This document shows, in pieces, positions 16,410-24,805 of a DNA stretch of 51,695 nt. The notes below the pieces were generated by a model. That model saw nothing but the letters and a program-made list of their open reading frames with translations, made no database searches and had not been told where the DNA came from. The DNA is from an uncultured bacterium (GTDB lineage: Bacteria > Verrucomicrobiota > Kiritimatiellia > RFP12 > UBA1067): NCBI GenBank assembly GCA_902780865.1, contig CACZHC010000004.1, positions 1-51,695 of the forward strand, written 5' to 3'. Every line of letters begins with the position of its first letter. Position 1 is the first letter of the stretch. The position numbers were made by a program, and so were the translations under genes.

Positions 16410-18302
16410 ATGGAAAAGAAGACACAGCAGTTCAAGGCCGAGATCGCCGAAATGCTCGATCTCGTTGTAAATTCGCTCTACTCGAAGAAGGAGATATTCC
16501 TCCGCGAGCTCATCTCAAACGCGTCCGACGCGATCGACCGCGCGAAGTTCCTCTCGCTCACCGACAAGGCGCTCGTCCAGGACAATCCCGAATGGAAGAT
16601 CCAGATCGCCGCCGACAAGGGCGCGAAGACGCTGATGATTTCCGACAACGGCATCGGCATGGACGCCGCCGAACTTGAGCAGAATCTCGGCACCATCGCG
16701 TCGTCCGGCACCAAGAAGTTCCGCGAGATGCTGAAGGAGAAGGGCGGAGAGTCCCTTCCCGAGCTCATCGGACAGTTCGGCGTCGGCTTCTACGCGGCGT
16801 TCATGGTCGCCGACAAGGTGACGGTCGAGACCATGAAGCGCGGCACCGAAGTCTCGTGCAAGTGGGAGTCCGACATGTCGGGCGGCTACACGATCTCCGA
16901 CGGCGAGCGAGACTTCCCAGGAACTTCGATAACGCTGCACCTTCGCGACGACCAGCTCGAGTATCTCGACTGGTGGCGCGTCTCCGACCTCGTGAAGAAA
17001 TACTCCGACTTCATCGCCTATCCGATCACCTTCCGCCAGCTCGACGTCCCGAAAGACGAGAAGGAAGATGACAAGAAGTCGCGCGAAGAGCGCGAGGCGA
17101 AGCCGCTCAACACGATGGTGGCCCTCTGGAAGCGCGCCAAGAAGGACGTCAAGGACGAGGAGTACGCCGAGTTCTACAAGCACCTGACGCACGACTGGGA
17201 TGGTCCCTTCGAGACGATCCCCTTCGGCGCAGAGGGCCAGGTCGAGTTCAAGGCGCTCCTATTCTTCCCGAAGAAGCCGACGATGGAGCTCTTCATGCCC
17301 AACCAGAAGCGCGGGCTTTCGCTCTACGTCAGGAACGTCTTCATCGGCGACGATATCGAGATGCTGCTCCCGTCGTGGCTTCGCTTCGTGAAGGGCGTAG
17401 TAGATTCGAGCGACCTGCCGCTCAACGTCTCGCGCGAGATGCTGCAGGACGACGCTATCGTCCAGAAGATAAAGTCCGCCGTGACCGCGAAGGTGCTATC
17501 CACCCTCGAGGACATGAAGAAGAAGGACGTGAAGAAATACGACGAGTTCTTCACCGCGTTCGGCACCATTCTCAAGGAGGGAATCCACACCGACTGGGAG
17601 CACGCCGACCGGATCAAGAAGCTCGTGAAGTATCCGACCGCCCGCACCGAGGCAGGCAAGCGCATCTTCCTCGAGGACTACGTCAAGGACATGGCCTCGG
17701 GCCAGAAGGACATCTACTACATCGTCGCCGAGCGCGAGGAGGACGCGCGTCGCGCGCCGCAGCTCGAGTCCGCGAGGAAGCACGGCTGCGACGTGCTTCT
17801 GTTCTGCGACCCCGTCGACGAATACCTTTCGGAGTCCCTCAGGGAGTTCGACGGAAAGAAGTTCGTCGATGTCGCGAAGGGCGACGTGGCGTTCGGCACG
17901 GAGGACGAGCAGAAGGCCGAGAAGGACGCGAACGAGAAGGCCGCGAAGGACTTAAAGCCCTTCCTCGAGTCCGCGAAGAAGGCGCTCGAGGCCTATGTCT
18001 CGGACGTCCGCGTCTCGACGCGCCTCGCCGATTCGCCGTGCTGCCTCGTCCAGCAGGAGCACGCGCTCCCGCCGTCGATGGTGCGCATGATGCGCGCGAT
18101 GAAGCAGGACGTTCCCGAGGAAAAGCGCATCCTCGAAGTGAACCCGAACCATCCGCTCGTCGCGAAGGTGAGGGGGTTCGAGGGCGACGCGCTCTCGGAC
18201 GCGATGACGCTCCTCTACGACACCGCTCTTGTCGCGGAGGGCTCGCCCGTCCCGGACGGCGCGAAGTTCGCGAAGCTCCTCGCCAACCTCATGATGAAGT
18301 GA
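16410..18302 (+). CDS. htpG: Chaperone protein HtpG (Hsp90)
   Basis: A 630-residue bacterial Hsp90, a cytoplasmic ATP-dependent chaperone. The GHKL ATPase domain shows LYSKKEIFLRELISNASDA, MISDNGIGM and GQFGVGFYAAFMVADKV. The middle domain contains PNQKRGLSLYVRNVFI and LNVSREMLQ with the catalytic-loop Arg. The C-terminal dimerisation domain follows (VRMMRAMKQD, ILEVNPNHPLV). MEKKTQQFKAEIAEMLDLV is a standard family start, so the ATG at 16410 is secure even though no ribosome-binding site precedes it. Expression is probably from a leaderless transcript. Confidence 0.97.
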   Translation: MEKKTQQFKAEIAEMLDLVVNSLYSKKEIFLRELISNASDAIDRAKFLSLTDKALVQDNPEWKIQIAADKGAKTLMISDNGIGMDAAELEQNLGTIASSGTKKFREMLKEKGGESLPELIGQFGVGFYAAFMVADKVTVETMKRGTEVSCKWESDMSGGYTISDGERDFPGTSITLHLRDDQLEYLDWWRVSDLVKKYSDFIAYPITFRQLDVPKDEKEDDKKSREEREAKPLNTMVALWKRAKKDVKDEEYAEFYKHLTHDWDGPFETIPFGAEGQVEFKALLFFPKKPTMELFMPNQKRGLSLYVRNVFIGDDIEMLLPSWLRFVKGVVDSSDLPLNVSREMLQDDAIVQKIKSAVTAKVLSTLEDMKKKDVKKYDEFFTAFGTILKEGIHTDWEHADRIKKLVKYPTARTEAGKRIFLEDYVKDMASGQKDIYYIVAEREEDARRAPQLESARKHGCDVLLFCDPVDEYLSESLREFDGKKFVDVAKGDVAFGTEDEQKAEKDANEKAAKDLKPFLESAKKALEAYVSDVRVSTRLADSPCCLVQQEHALPPSMVRMMRAMKQDVPEEKRILEVNPNHPLVAKVRGFEGDALSDAMTLLYDTALVAEGSPVPDGAKFAKLLANLMMK

Positions 18303-18341
18303 CGCCCCTCAGCTCCCCCGTGGCGAATCCGCCGCGTGAAA

Positions 18342-18350
18342 TGGTATAAT
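18342..18350 (+). promoter_or_regulatory. Extended -10 promoter upstream of the large beta-helix gene
   Basis: TGGTATAAT (TATAAT at 18345-18350) in the same 15-mer context as the htpG promoter. The GTG start of the next gene is at 18470, leaving a GC-rich leader of about 113 nt with AACAGGAG just before the start. Confidence 0.55.
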
Positions 18351-18469
18351 ATCCCCTGACCCTTCTGCCCCTCGAGCGCTTCGCGCCAGGCAGGCCCTGC
18401 GGCCAGCCGGTCGTCCGCGTGTCGTTGGCGCGTCCGATAGAAGTAGTTTTTTGAAACAGGAGCTACGCC

Positions 18470-21400
18470 GTGAAAAAAACTTTTTTTCCAGTTCTTTTTG
18501 CGTTCTTTGCACTTGGGGCGCACACCGTTTTCGCCGATCCGCCGAGCGGATACAAGGACGTCACGACGTACAAGAGCACGTCCTGGTCGAACAGCTTCAA
18601 TCCGCTTGTCCGGGACGATCCCTCCAAGGCGGCGGACAACGCCTCGAACCTCAACAAGATGATCGCGCAGAACGCGGTGCTGTATTTCCCGCCGGGGACA
18701 TACTGGATCAACAACACGGTGACGATCAACAAGTCCGGCGTCACGCTCTGGGGCGACGAGGGCTCGGTCATTTGCCGCACGGGAGTCCCCAACACGTGCG
18801 AGACGGCCTTCCCGCTCAGTTCGTTCAACGACACCGCGAACTTCATGATCACGGCGAGCAACTTCAAGATGCACGGGCTCACGATCAAGTACGACGTCCC
18901 GACCTCGTTCACCGGGGTGATCACGGCGGGGGGCGGCAACAACGCCGCGACGGTGCGGCTCACGGACGGGAAGAGCGCGTCCTTCTCCGCCGACGTCGCC
19001 ATCTCGCGCGTGAACTACTTCGACGAGAACCTGCGGCCGTCCGGGAACGAGACGTTCTTCGAGGCGGGTTCGAAGCTCGGCATCTCGAACCTCTCGGAGG
19101 ACGCGGACGGCGTGAAGTCCTTCACGTGCAAGCTGAAGGGGTCGTCCGTCGGGCAGAAGGTCTCGATGGCGTGCGGGTCGAACTACGGGCAGAACATCAT
19201 CATCTACAGCGCGAGCGCGTCTGGCGTGCAGAACACGGTTTTCGAGGACGTCACCGTCGCGAACAGCTTCGGCATGGTCATGCTCGTGAAGGGTGCGACG
19301 AACCTCACGCTCGAGCGCTTCCGCGTGGACGACGGCGACACCAATACGATCTACACGGCGAGCGTCGACGGCATCCACGTCGCGGCGCTCGGCGGGAAGC
19401 TGACGATGAAGGACTGCGAGTTCAACGGGCTCGCCGACGACATCCTGAACGTCCACTGCGGCGGCCCGAAGGTCGGAAGCGTCAGCGGGACGTCGGTGAC
19501 GTTCGCGAGCAGCGTCGAGAGCGTGTACTTCCAGCGCGGGCACGTCGTGCGGTTCTACTCGTCCAAGCTCGCACCCCTCGGCACGGCGACCGTGACGGGG
19601 ACTTCCGGTTCGGTTTCGGGAATCACGGTCGACGCGCTGCCGACCGGCGTCGCGGCGGGGTGCTACGTCGCGAACGAGTCGTGGCTCCCGGAGGTCGAGA
19701 TCACCGGCACGAAGGTCGGCGTGACGCGCGCGCGCGGATTCCTCATCCAGACGGACAAGCCGGTCTCGATCTCGGACTGCGAGATCGAGAACACGCGCCT
19801 CGCCGGCATCCTCTGCGCGCCGGGGGCGTCGTGGGGCGAGATGGGCCCGGTGAACGGCGTGACGGTTTCGAACTGCACGTTCAGGGCGTGCGGCGCCGGC
19901 GTCGCGAGCACGGCGAACAGCGGCAACGCGGCGGTCGTCGTGCGCTGCGACCACGACGCGGATGCCGCGACGAGCTACGGGACATCCGTCCAGCGCGACG
20001 TGTGGATCGGCGACTGCTTCTTCGAGGACTGCCCGGCGTCGGGCGTGAACGCCGTCAACGCGACCGGACTCGTCGTGACGAACAACGTCTTCCTCCGGAG
20101 CGGCGGGGGCGTCCCGGCGCAGGACTCCTGCATGGTGCGCTTCCGTCGGGGCGACGGCGCCAAGGTCGTCTTCAACACGGCGTACGGCGGCGGATTCACG
20201 AACGACGTCCTGAACCTCAACTCGTCGACAAACATCGAGGCGCACGACAACGGATTCCGCCAGGAGTCTGAATGGGGCGCCGGCGGGGATCCGGAACCGT
20301 CGCCCGGCCTCCCCGTACTCGGGACGCCCGCCGTCTCGCGCGGCGGAAACGGCACGTTCTCCATTTCGGTCTCCGTCTCCTCGAACGCCCCCGCTTCCGT
20401 CGTCTGCGTCGACCGCGGAAACACCTACCCGATGGCGACAGCGGACACTTCGCTTCCGGCGACGTATTCTGCCGTCCTTTCCGAACTCGGCGCCGGAACG
20501 CACCAGCCGTCCGTCAGGGCGCTCGCGTCAAACGGGACGCCTGTCTCCGCGACCTGCCCGACCGCCTTCCACGTCGGCCCGCTCGCCGTCGCGGTCGTGA
20601 CGCAAGCTGACGGTGGTACGCTCACGCCCGGCGTCTTCCGCGTTTCGCGCGCGGACGCCGACCCGTCGGGTCTCCCTGCGCTGTCGTTCGACGTCGCGTT
20701 CTCCGGGGCAGGCCTCGCCGTCATCGTCCCGCCCGGCGTTTCGTCTGCGACGATCCCCGCCGGCGCGGCGTTCGTCGACATTCCGGTGACGCCCGCGCAC
20801 GAGGTGGACGGGGGGCTAGAAATCGTGATGTCCGTTTCCGGCGCGTATGTCGGACAGCCGTCCTCCGCGACGATGACGATCCGCCACACGAACCTCGACG
20901 CGACCGTCCGCTACGTCGCAGAAGACGGTAACGACGCGAACGACGGCACTTCGCCGCAACAGCCGAAACGCACCGTCGCGAACGCAGTGGAATCCCTTGC
21001 CGCCATCTCCCGGACCGTGACCTGCACCGTCCTCGTCGCGCCAGGAACCTATACGCTGACGCGAGACGATGACGACCCGATTGCCGTCACGAACGCAATC
21101 CGAGTCGTCGGAACTGGCGCGACGCCGGAGGACGTTGTCATACAGCGCATCGACCGCGCCAAGGCCGCAACTTCGCCCACTACCGGCAGGTCCTATCAGG
21201 ACCTCTCCCTCTTCCACCTGAACCACCCCGACGCCCTCGTCGCCAATCTCGTCCTGAACTACGGCAGCTCCCACCAGCCGACCAGCGACACGACCGCCGG
21301 CTCCGTCTGGATCGGATCGAACGGCGGAACGATGTCCAACTGTGTGGTCCGTGGCGGGAGGGCGAGCCACCCGTACGCCGTCACGCCCGGCATCCTGATG

Positions 21401-22399
21401 CTGGGTCCCGGCCTCGTCACGCACTGCGTCATCACCAACAACTTCGGCACCAGCGCCATGGAGTCCAGCTGGGCGAAAACGGCCCTCGGCAACGCCGTCG
21501 TGATGAAGGGGACGGGCGGCCGGCTTGAGAACTGCCTGATTCGCGACAACTGGAGCGAGGTTGAAGGGGGAACCGGTTCCGACAAGACGAGCACCGTCTA
21601 CGCCACAGGCTCCGCGACCATCGCCAACTGCACGATCGTGGAGAACCGGGCCCGCAATTGCGCCGGCGTCTTCGCAGACGGTACCGGAGTCACGGTCAGG
21701 AACTGCGTCATCGCCGGGAACGTCGATGTCGGCGCCGACACGGGCAACCCGGCATGGATGGGAACGGGATCATTCGTCGCCTGCGCGACGGACGACGCGG
21801 CGCCAATCAACGGGACCTGCATTTCGGGTTCGCTCGCCTCGTTCTTCCCGCGCCTCGCGGAAAGCATCCCCGTGGAGCTGAAGTTCCGCCCCGCCGCCGG
21901 CGGGCCGCTCTGCGACAGCGGCGTCGACTACGAGCCGATGGCGGGCGTCGACCTCTCGGGCGTGCAGCCACGGAAAACCGGCGCGCACGTCGACATCGGC
22001 TGCTACGAATCTGAATCCGGACAGCAGTCTGGCTACGCCGCGTGGGTCGCCGCGAACGGCATCTCCGGCGGGCCTGGCGAGATGAGCGGCGGAATCGCGA
22101 ACGCAGTGCGCTACGCCTTCGACATCGCGCCTGGATCGAGCGACGTTGGCGACCCGATAATCAAGGTCGTGCGCGATGCGGCGGGCAATCCCGTCGTCTT
22201 GGCGCGCGCGCTTGCGGGCAACCGCGACGACGTGACATTCGGCGTGCTTGCTACGGAGAACCTGACCGACTGGACGAGCGCGACGCTTGTGCCGATGGAA
22301 GAGTTCTCCGACGGCTTCTGGAAGCCGGTCGCAAGCGAGAGCCCCAACTACGTCTTCCCCTCCAAGATGTTCTTCAAATACTCGATAGAGGTGAAGTGA
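18470..22399 (+). CDS. Large secreted beta-helix protein, N-terminus GH110-like
   Basis: A 1309-residue exported protein starting at GTG after ACAGGAG. Residues 1-22 are a signal peptide (KKTFFPVLFAFFALGAHTVFA). Residues ~25-600 form a right-handed beta-helix; YFPPGTYWINNTVTI and SVDGIHVAALGGKLTMKDCE with ADDILNVHC resemble GH110 alpha-1,3-galactosidases, so a galactoside-cleaving role is possible but not proven. Residues ~620-805 look Ig/Calx-beta-like. Residues ~812-1180 are a second beta-helix opening VRYVAEDGNDANDGTSPQQP. The last ~120 residues are a separate domain (YAAWVAANGIS...VLATENLTDW) ending MFFKYSIEVK, a type of C-terminus common in secreted proteins of this phylum group. Confidence 0.75.
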   Translation: MKKTFFPVLFAFFALGAHTVFADPPSGYKDVTTYKSTSWSNSFNPLVRDDPSKAADNASNLNKMIAQNAVLYFPPGTYWINNTVTINKSGVTLWGDEGSVICRTGVPNTCETAFPLSSFNDTANFMITASNFKMHGLTIKYDVPTSFTGVITAGGGNNAATVRLTDGKSASFSADVAISRVNYFDENLRPSGNETFFEAGSKLGISNLSEDADGVKSFTCKLKGSSVGQKVSMACGSNYGQNIIIYSASASGVQNTVFEDVTVANSFGMVMLVKGATNLTLERFRVDDGDTNTIYTASVDGIHVAALGGKLTMKDCEFNGLADDILNVHCGGPKVGSVSGTSVTFASSVESVYFQRGHVVRFYSSKLAPLGTATVTGTSGSVSGITVDALPTGVAAGCYVANESWLPEVEITGTKVGVTRARGFLIQTDKPVSISDCEIENTRLAGILCAPGASWGEMGPVNGVTVSNCTFRACGAGVASTANSGNAAVVVRCDHDADAATSYGTSVQRDVWIGDCFFEDCPASGVNAVNATGLVVTNNVFLRSGGGVPAQDSCMVRFRRGDGAKVVFNTAYGGGFTNDVLNLNSSTNIEAHDNGFRQESEWGAGGDPEPSPGLPVLGTPAVSRGGNGTFSISVSVSSNAPASVVCVDRGNTYPMATADTSLPATYSAVLSELGAGTHQPSVRALASNGTPVSATCPTAFHVGPLAVAVVTQADGGTLTPGVFRVSRADADPSGLPALSFDVAFSGAGLAVIVPPGVSSATIPAGAAFVDIPVTPAHEVDGGLEIVMSVSGAYVGQPSSATMTIRHTNLDATVRYVAEDGNDANDGTSPQQPKRTVANAVESLAAISRTVTCTVLVAPGTYTLTRDDDDPIAVTNAIRVVGTGATPEDVVIQRIDRAKAATSPTTGRSYQDLSLFHLNHPDALVANLVLNYGSSHQPTSDTTAGSVWIGSNGGTMSNCVVRGGRASHPYAVTPGILMLGPGLVTHCVITNNFGTSAMESSWAKTALGNAVVMKGTGGRLENCLIRDNWSEVEGGTGSDKTSTVYATGSATIANCTIVENRARNCAGVFADGTGVTVRNCVIAGNVDVGADTGNPAWMGTGSFVACATDDAAPINGTCISGSLASFFPRLAESIPVELKFRPAAGGPLCDSGVDYEPMAGVDLSGVQPRKTGAHVDIGCYESESGQQSGYAAWVAANGISGGPGEMSGGIANAVRYAFDIAPGSSDVGDPIIKVVRDAAGNPVVLARALAGNRDDVTFGVLATENLTDWTSATLVPMEEFSDGFWKPVASESPNYVFPSKMFFKYSIEVK

Positions 22400-22478
22400 C
22401 ATCCCTGATTCGCAAGGATTTTGGGCGACGGCGCGGGGGCTATCGATGTCCAGGTGTTCATCACTGGCGCGCGTCAAG

Positions 22479-22506
22479 TTGCGAAGTTGCGGATTTATGG
22501 TATAAT
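22479..22506 (+). promoter_or_regulatory. Promoter of the C26/ARH fusion gene, likely leaderless
   Basis: TTGCGA (22479-22484), 16-nt spacer, TATAAT (22501-22506) preceded by TGG. The ATG at 22513 is only 6 nt downstream of the -10. Confidence 0.65.
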
Positions 22507-22512
22507 GTCCAC

Positions 22513-24573
22513 ATGAGAAAGATGATCTGCCCGATCGTGGCGCTCTGCCTCTCGGCTGCGGCGTGTCTGCTGCCTGCGTACGCGAAGCCGCTTGTCGTGG
22601 GAGTGAGTGACAACTGCCGCCGCCCGCCCAACGTCGCGTCGACATACTACCTTGACGCGCTTGCGGAGGCCGGACACGTTCCGGTGCTGATCGCGCATTG
22701 CACGGACGAAGCGCGGCTCGACGAGGCTCTTTCGCGCGTAGACCTCCTGCTTATGACGGGAGGCGAGGATGTTGACCCTGCGAGATACTCGGAGACCAAC
22801 TCCGCGAGCCACGTGAACGCCGAGAGGGACAGGTTCGACTTTGCGCTTATGTCGTGCGCGGTGCGGCGCAGGCTCCCCATATTCGGGATCTGCCGCGGAT
22901 GCCAGCTCGTAAACGTCTTCTTCGGAGGATCTCTCGTCCAGGACATCCCGACGCAGTACGTGCCGCCGCAGGGCGTCGCCGCATGCCGCCACCGCGTCGG
23001 GTCGTGGTCCGAGGACGCTGTGAATCCCCCTGCGCACGCCGTGGCGATTGAAGGCGGCTCCCGCCTCGCGGGTGCCATCGGTGGCGCGCCGCTGGCTGTG
23101 AACAGCCACCATCACCAGTGCGTCAAGCTTCTCGCCCCGGGTTTTCGCATCGCCGCTCGTGCGCCAGATGGAGTCGTCGAGGCCATCGAGTGCGACACAT
23201 ATCCTGCGGCGGGCGTCCAGTTCCATCCCGAGTCGCTTGTCGCCTGCAAACCCAAGGACCCGAGTTTCGAGATTGCCCGCCTCAGACGCATCCTTTCCGA
23301 AATCGGCCGTCTCTGCGAGAGCCCCGCGACGAACTACGTGCCGTTCGCCGCAGCGGAGCGCAGGATATCCGTCGAGGAGTACCGCGACAGGATGGAGGCG
23401 GGGTGGATCGGGCAGATCGCCGGCGTGGGCGTCGGCGGACCGACCGAGTTCAAGTATTGCCACAAGCTTGTTCCCGCCGACAAGGTTCGCCCCTGGTCGC
23501 CGGAGATAATCAACGAGGCGTTCCACCAGGACGACCTATACGTCGAGATGACGTTCCTCCAGACGCTTGACCGCTATGGCCTTGGCGTGGACATACGCCG
23601 TGCCGGCATCGAGTTCGCCAACTCGCGCTACCGCCTCTGGCACGCGAACGCGGAAGGGCGCGACGCGTTGCGTCGCGGCATCGCGCCGCCCGACAGCTCT
23701 CACCCCTCGGTCAATACGTGCGCGAACGACATCGACTACCAGATAGAGGCGGACTATTCCGGCCTCGTCTCGCCCGGTTGCCTACAGGGCGTCGTCTCGC
23801 TCGGCGAGAAGTTCGGCCGGCTGATGAACTATGGAGACGGCATGTGGGCCGGACAGTTTGTCGGCGCAATGTACGCGGTCGCCTTTTTCGAGCGCGAGCC
23901 GCGCCGCATCGTGGAGTCCGCCCTGCGCGCAATTCCGCGCGAGAGCCGCTACGCCGAGATGGTGCGAGACTTGCTGGCGTGGCACGCGGCTGACGGCGCG
24001 GACTGGGAGGGCGCGTGGCGGAAGATCGTCGACAAGTACGGACACGAGGGCGGCTGCACGCAGGCGCCGAACAACATCGAGGCGACGCTCAACGGCGCGA
24101 TGGTCCTGCTTGGCGTCCTCTACGGAAACGGCGACCCTTACCGCACCATCGTCATATCGACGCGCGGAGGCTTCGACTCCGACTGCAATCCCTCGTCCGC
24201 CGCAGGCGTGATATTCACGTCCATCGGCAAGCGCGATCTCCCGCGCGAGTACTATTCGAAGCTCGACATGCAATCGCGCTTCGAGTACACTGACTACGAT
24301 TTTCCCGCGCTCGTGAAGGTCTGCGAGAAGATAGCGCGGCAAATCGTCGTCGCGGAAGGCGGATGTATAGAGCGCGACACGGACGGCAGCGAGTGGTTCG
24401 TTGTTCCCGACCGAGGGGTGAAGCCGTCCAAGTTCGAGACGTTCCGCAATCCAGGCCCGCCCGTCGGTTCGAAGTACACCGAGGCCGAGATGGCCGAGAT
24501 ACGCTTCCTCCCGCATCCGATCAAGACGAAGCTCGATGACCGCTGGGGCGTCGAGTCGAAGGCGCGGGACTAA
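22513..24573 (+). CDS. Secreted peptidase C26-like / ADP-ribosylglycohydrolase fusion
   Basis: A 686-residue protein. The signal peptide is MRKMICPIVALCLSAAACLLPAYA. Residues ~25-270 are a class I glutamine-amidotransferase-like hydrolase (peptidase C26, gamma-glutamyl-GABA hydrolase type): LLMTGGEDVDPARYSE, FGICRGCQLVNVFFGG (nucleophile Cys), NSHHHQCV and GVQFHPESL (catalytic His and Glu). Residues ~290-620 are an ADP-ribosylglycohydrolase domain: AGWIGQIAGVGVGGPTEF, QDDLYVEMTF (metal-binding acidic pair) and STRGGFDSDCNPSSAAG (second metal site). Physical fusion of these two hydrolases with an export signal is unusual. Substrates may be a gamma-glutamyl compound and an N- or O-glycosidic nucleotide or sugar adduct, which is inference. 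Confidence 0.85.
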   Translation: MRKMICPIVALCLSAAACLLPAYAKPLVVGVSDNCRRPPNVASTYYLDALAEAGHVPVLIAHCTDEARLDEALSRVDLLLMTGGEDVDPARYSETNSASHVNAERDRFDFALMSCAVRRRLPIFGICRGCQLVNVFFGGSLVQDIPTQYVPPQGVAACRHRVGSWSEDAVNPPAHAVAIEGGSRLAGAIGGAPLAVNSHHHQCVKLLAPGFRIAARAPDGVVEAIECDTYPAAGVQFHPESLVACKPKDPSFEIARLRRILSEIGRLCESPATNYVPFAAAERRISVEEYRDRMEAGWIGQIAGVGVGGPTEFKYCHKLVPADKVRPWSPEIINEAFHQDDLYVEMTFLQTLDRYGLGVDIRRAGIEFANSRYRLWHANAEGRDALRRGIAPPDSSHPSVNTCANDIDYQIEADYSGLVSPGCLQGVVSLGEKFGRLMNYGDGMWAGQFVGAMYAVAFFEREPRRIVESALRAIPRESRYAEMVRDLLAWHAADGADWEGAWRKIVDKYGHEGGCTQAPNNIEATLNGAMVLLGVLYGNGDPYRTIVISTRGGFDSDCNPSSAAGVIFTSIGKRDLPREYYSKLDMQSRFEYTDYDFPALVKVCEKIARQIVVAEGGCIERDTDGSEWFVVPDRGVKPSKFETFRNPGPPVGSKYTEAEMAEIRFLPHPIKTKLDDRWGVESKARD

Positions 24574-24600
24574 ATTTCTGGGGACAGACCCCGCGATAGC
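24573..24600 (+). repeat. Solo copy of the GGGGACAGACCCC repeat
   Basis: These 28 bases are identical to 35013-35040. The core is TGGGGACAGACCCC followed by GCGATAGC. It starts at the last base of the preceding stop codon. The type of word matches REP-like elements mobilised by REP-associated tyrosine transposases, though no transposase is in the window. Confidence 0.6.
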
Positions 24601-24722
24601 CCAAAGAACTGACGCCGCCCTCCACGTGCTGGCCGCGCGCAGCAGCCCCATGATGCGTGGGAGGACTGCGGTCTGCCACTCCACTGTCCTTCCGTCGATT
24701 GCCGCTGCATGGCGGAATACGG

Positions 24723-24752
24723 TTGACTTTTCATCGCATGAAAGCGTATAAT
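24723..24752 (+). promoter_or_regulatory. Promoter of the 24806 LRR gene
   Basis: TTGACT (24723-24728), an 18-nt spacer and TATAAT (24747-24752). It probably drives the closely spaced genes 24806-29559. Confidence 0.65.
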
Positions 24753-24805
24753 GCTGGTGCATTACATCAATGGGGGTGTGTCGTACGACTACAAAAGGCC
24801 AAGTA

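Noticed and set aside
18215..20503. A very long open frame on the minus strand opposite htpG's end and the beta-helix gene
   Set aside because: It is Arg/Asp/Val-rich antisense of a GC-rich gene; the plus-strand protein has a signal peptide, ribosome-binding site and recognisable beta-helix pattern. Many similar minus-strand frames exist opposite other genes and were rejected for the same reason.
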